Source: Vandiemenella viatica (lineage: Eukaryota; Arthropoda; Insecta; Orthoptera; Morabidae). From it: a stretch of DNA of 64,000 nt. Shown here in pieces: positions 63,652 through 64,000 of this stretch. Location of the stretch: contig CM061914.1 in assembly GCA_031002005.1 (NCBI GenBank), positions 190,358,685-190,422,684 of the forward strand. Reading direction: 5' to 3'. Within the stretch, counting starts at the first letter, position 1. Each line of letters begins with the position of its first letter. Under the pieces are notes generated by a model, which ran no database searches, was not told where the DNA came from, and was given only the letters and a program-made list of their open reading frames with translations. The translations under genes were made by a program, and so were the position numbers.

Positions 63652-63951
63652 ATGCCCTCACCCTCAGTAGCAGTGATAAAATATGCCACAGATTTCAAAC
63701 TAGACCATAATTTTCCATGCATTCTACTATTTTTCAGAATATACAAACCACATCTTGCCTCATATGTTCTGTATATTTGGGAATCTGTTGCAGACATTAA
63801 GAAAGACATTGGACACCATTATCTCACTCTTAAATTTTGGATAAAACAGAAATTTATTATCTTGAGTGTTAATTTACATATACAATACATTTATCTAAGA
63901 AAGGTTATACAACTACAAGAAAATAATTCATTTGATGCACATATTATCTGA
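63652..63951 (+). other. Unidentified 99-codon open frame
   Basis: Reads through to near the window end (IYKPHLASYVLYIWESVADI). I do not recognise it. A CAG at 63736-63738 could act as acceptor, but the reading does not resemble the expected DNAI7 C-terminal domain. It may be a chance frame. Confidence 0.2.
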
Positions 63952-64000
63952 ATATTGTACAGTCACTGAATGATTATTCTTTAGAATAGATTCTAGCTGT

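Noticed and set aside
63652..63951. Possible DNAI7 exon 12
   Set aside because: Phase could be made to fit, but the sequence lacks the expected Casc1 C-terminal blocks. Kept only as an unidentified frame.
1..64000. CRISPR arrays, bacterial operons, ribosome-binding sites
   Set aside because: The window is eukaryotic; the tandem repeats lack the spacing of CRISPR arrays.

Overview
The window is eukaryotic and repeat-dense: spliced genes with short exons and long introns, many retrotransposon remnants, tRNA-derived SINEs, MITEs and microsatellites. The exon-intron style, the axonemal gene and the repeat families (Penelope-like elements, an I-type LINE, a mariner relic, tRNA SINEs) suggest an arthropod with a large genome, most likely an insect. 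No species call is possible. I see no bacterial operons, CRISPR arrays or rRNA.

Two host genes can be read, and they diverge from each other. (1) A minus-strand gene at about 8391-21756, reconstructed from six short exons, encodes the SMC5/6-complex subunit NSMCE1 (Nse1). It ends in a RING-like zinc module. Exon 5 carries 2 extra bases that break the frame. (2) A plus-strand gene runs from about 27822 past 61576 and off the window. It encodes DNAI7/CASC1 (axonemal 84 kDa protein family), an axonemal dynein factor. Eleven exons giving about 470 residues are visible; the C-terminal exons lie beyond the window. The first coding exon holds only the ATG and is followed by a 9.9 kb intron.

Layout: 1-8 kb is intergenic, with a degenerate tandem repeat of about 170-190 bp, LINE 3' ends, a diverged duplication and SINEs. 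8.4-21.8 kb is NSMCE1, whose introns hold a Penelope-like element (11.8-13.4 kb), a mariner relic (15 kb), SINE dimers and two MITEs. 22.05-24.33 kb is a 5'-truncated I-type LINE with a 10 bp target duplication. 27.8-61.6 kb is DNAI7. Its intron 1 contains a complete-ended Ty3/Gypsy-type LTR element (28498-35839, antisense) that lacks reverse transcriptase, RNase H and most of integrase. The later introns contain LINE fragments, several palindromic Penelope-type hairpins, SINEs and an integrase fragment. 61.6-64 kb has a 175 bp tandem duplication and another Penelope copy.

The most notable themes are the hidden NSMCE1 gene with its frameshift; the abundance of Penelope-like terminal repeats, often as inverted pairs and with a hammerhead-ribozyme-like core; and the deletion-derivative LTR element with nearly identical LTRs. 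All gene and family names come from reading protein similarity by eye. No alignment or database search was run.
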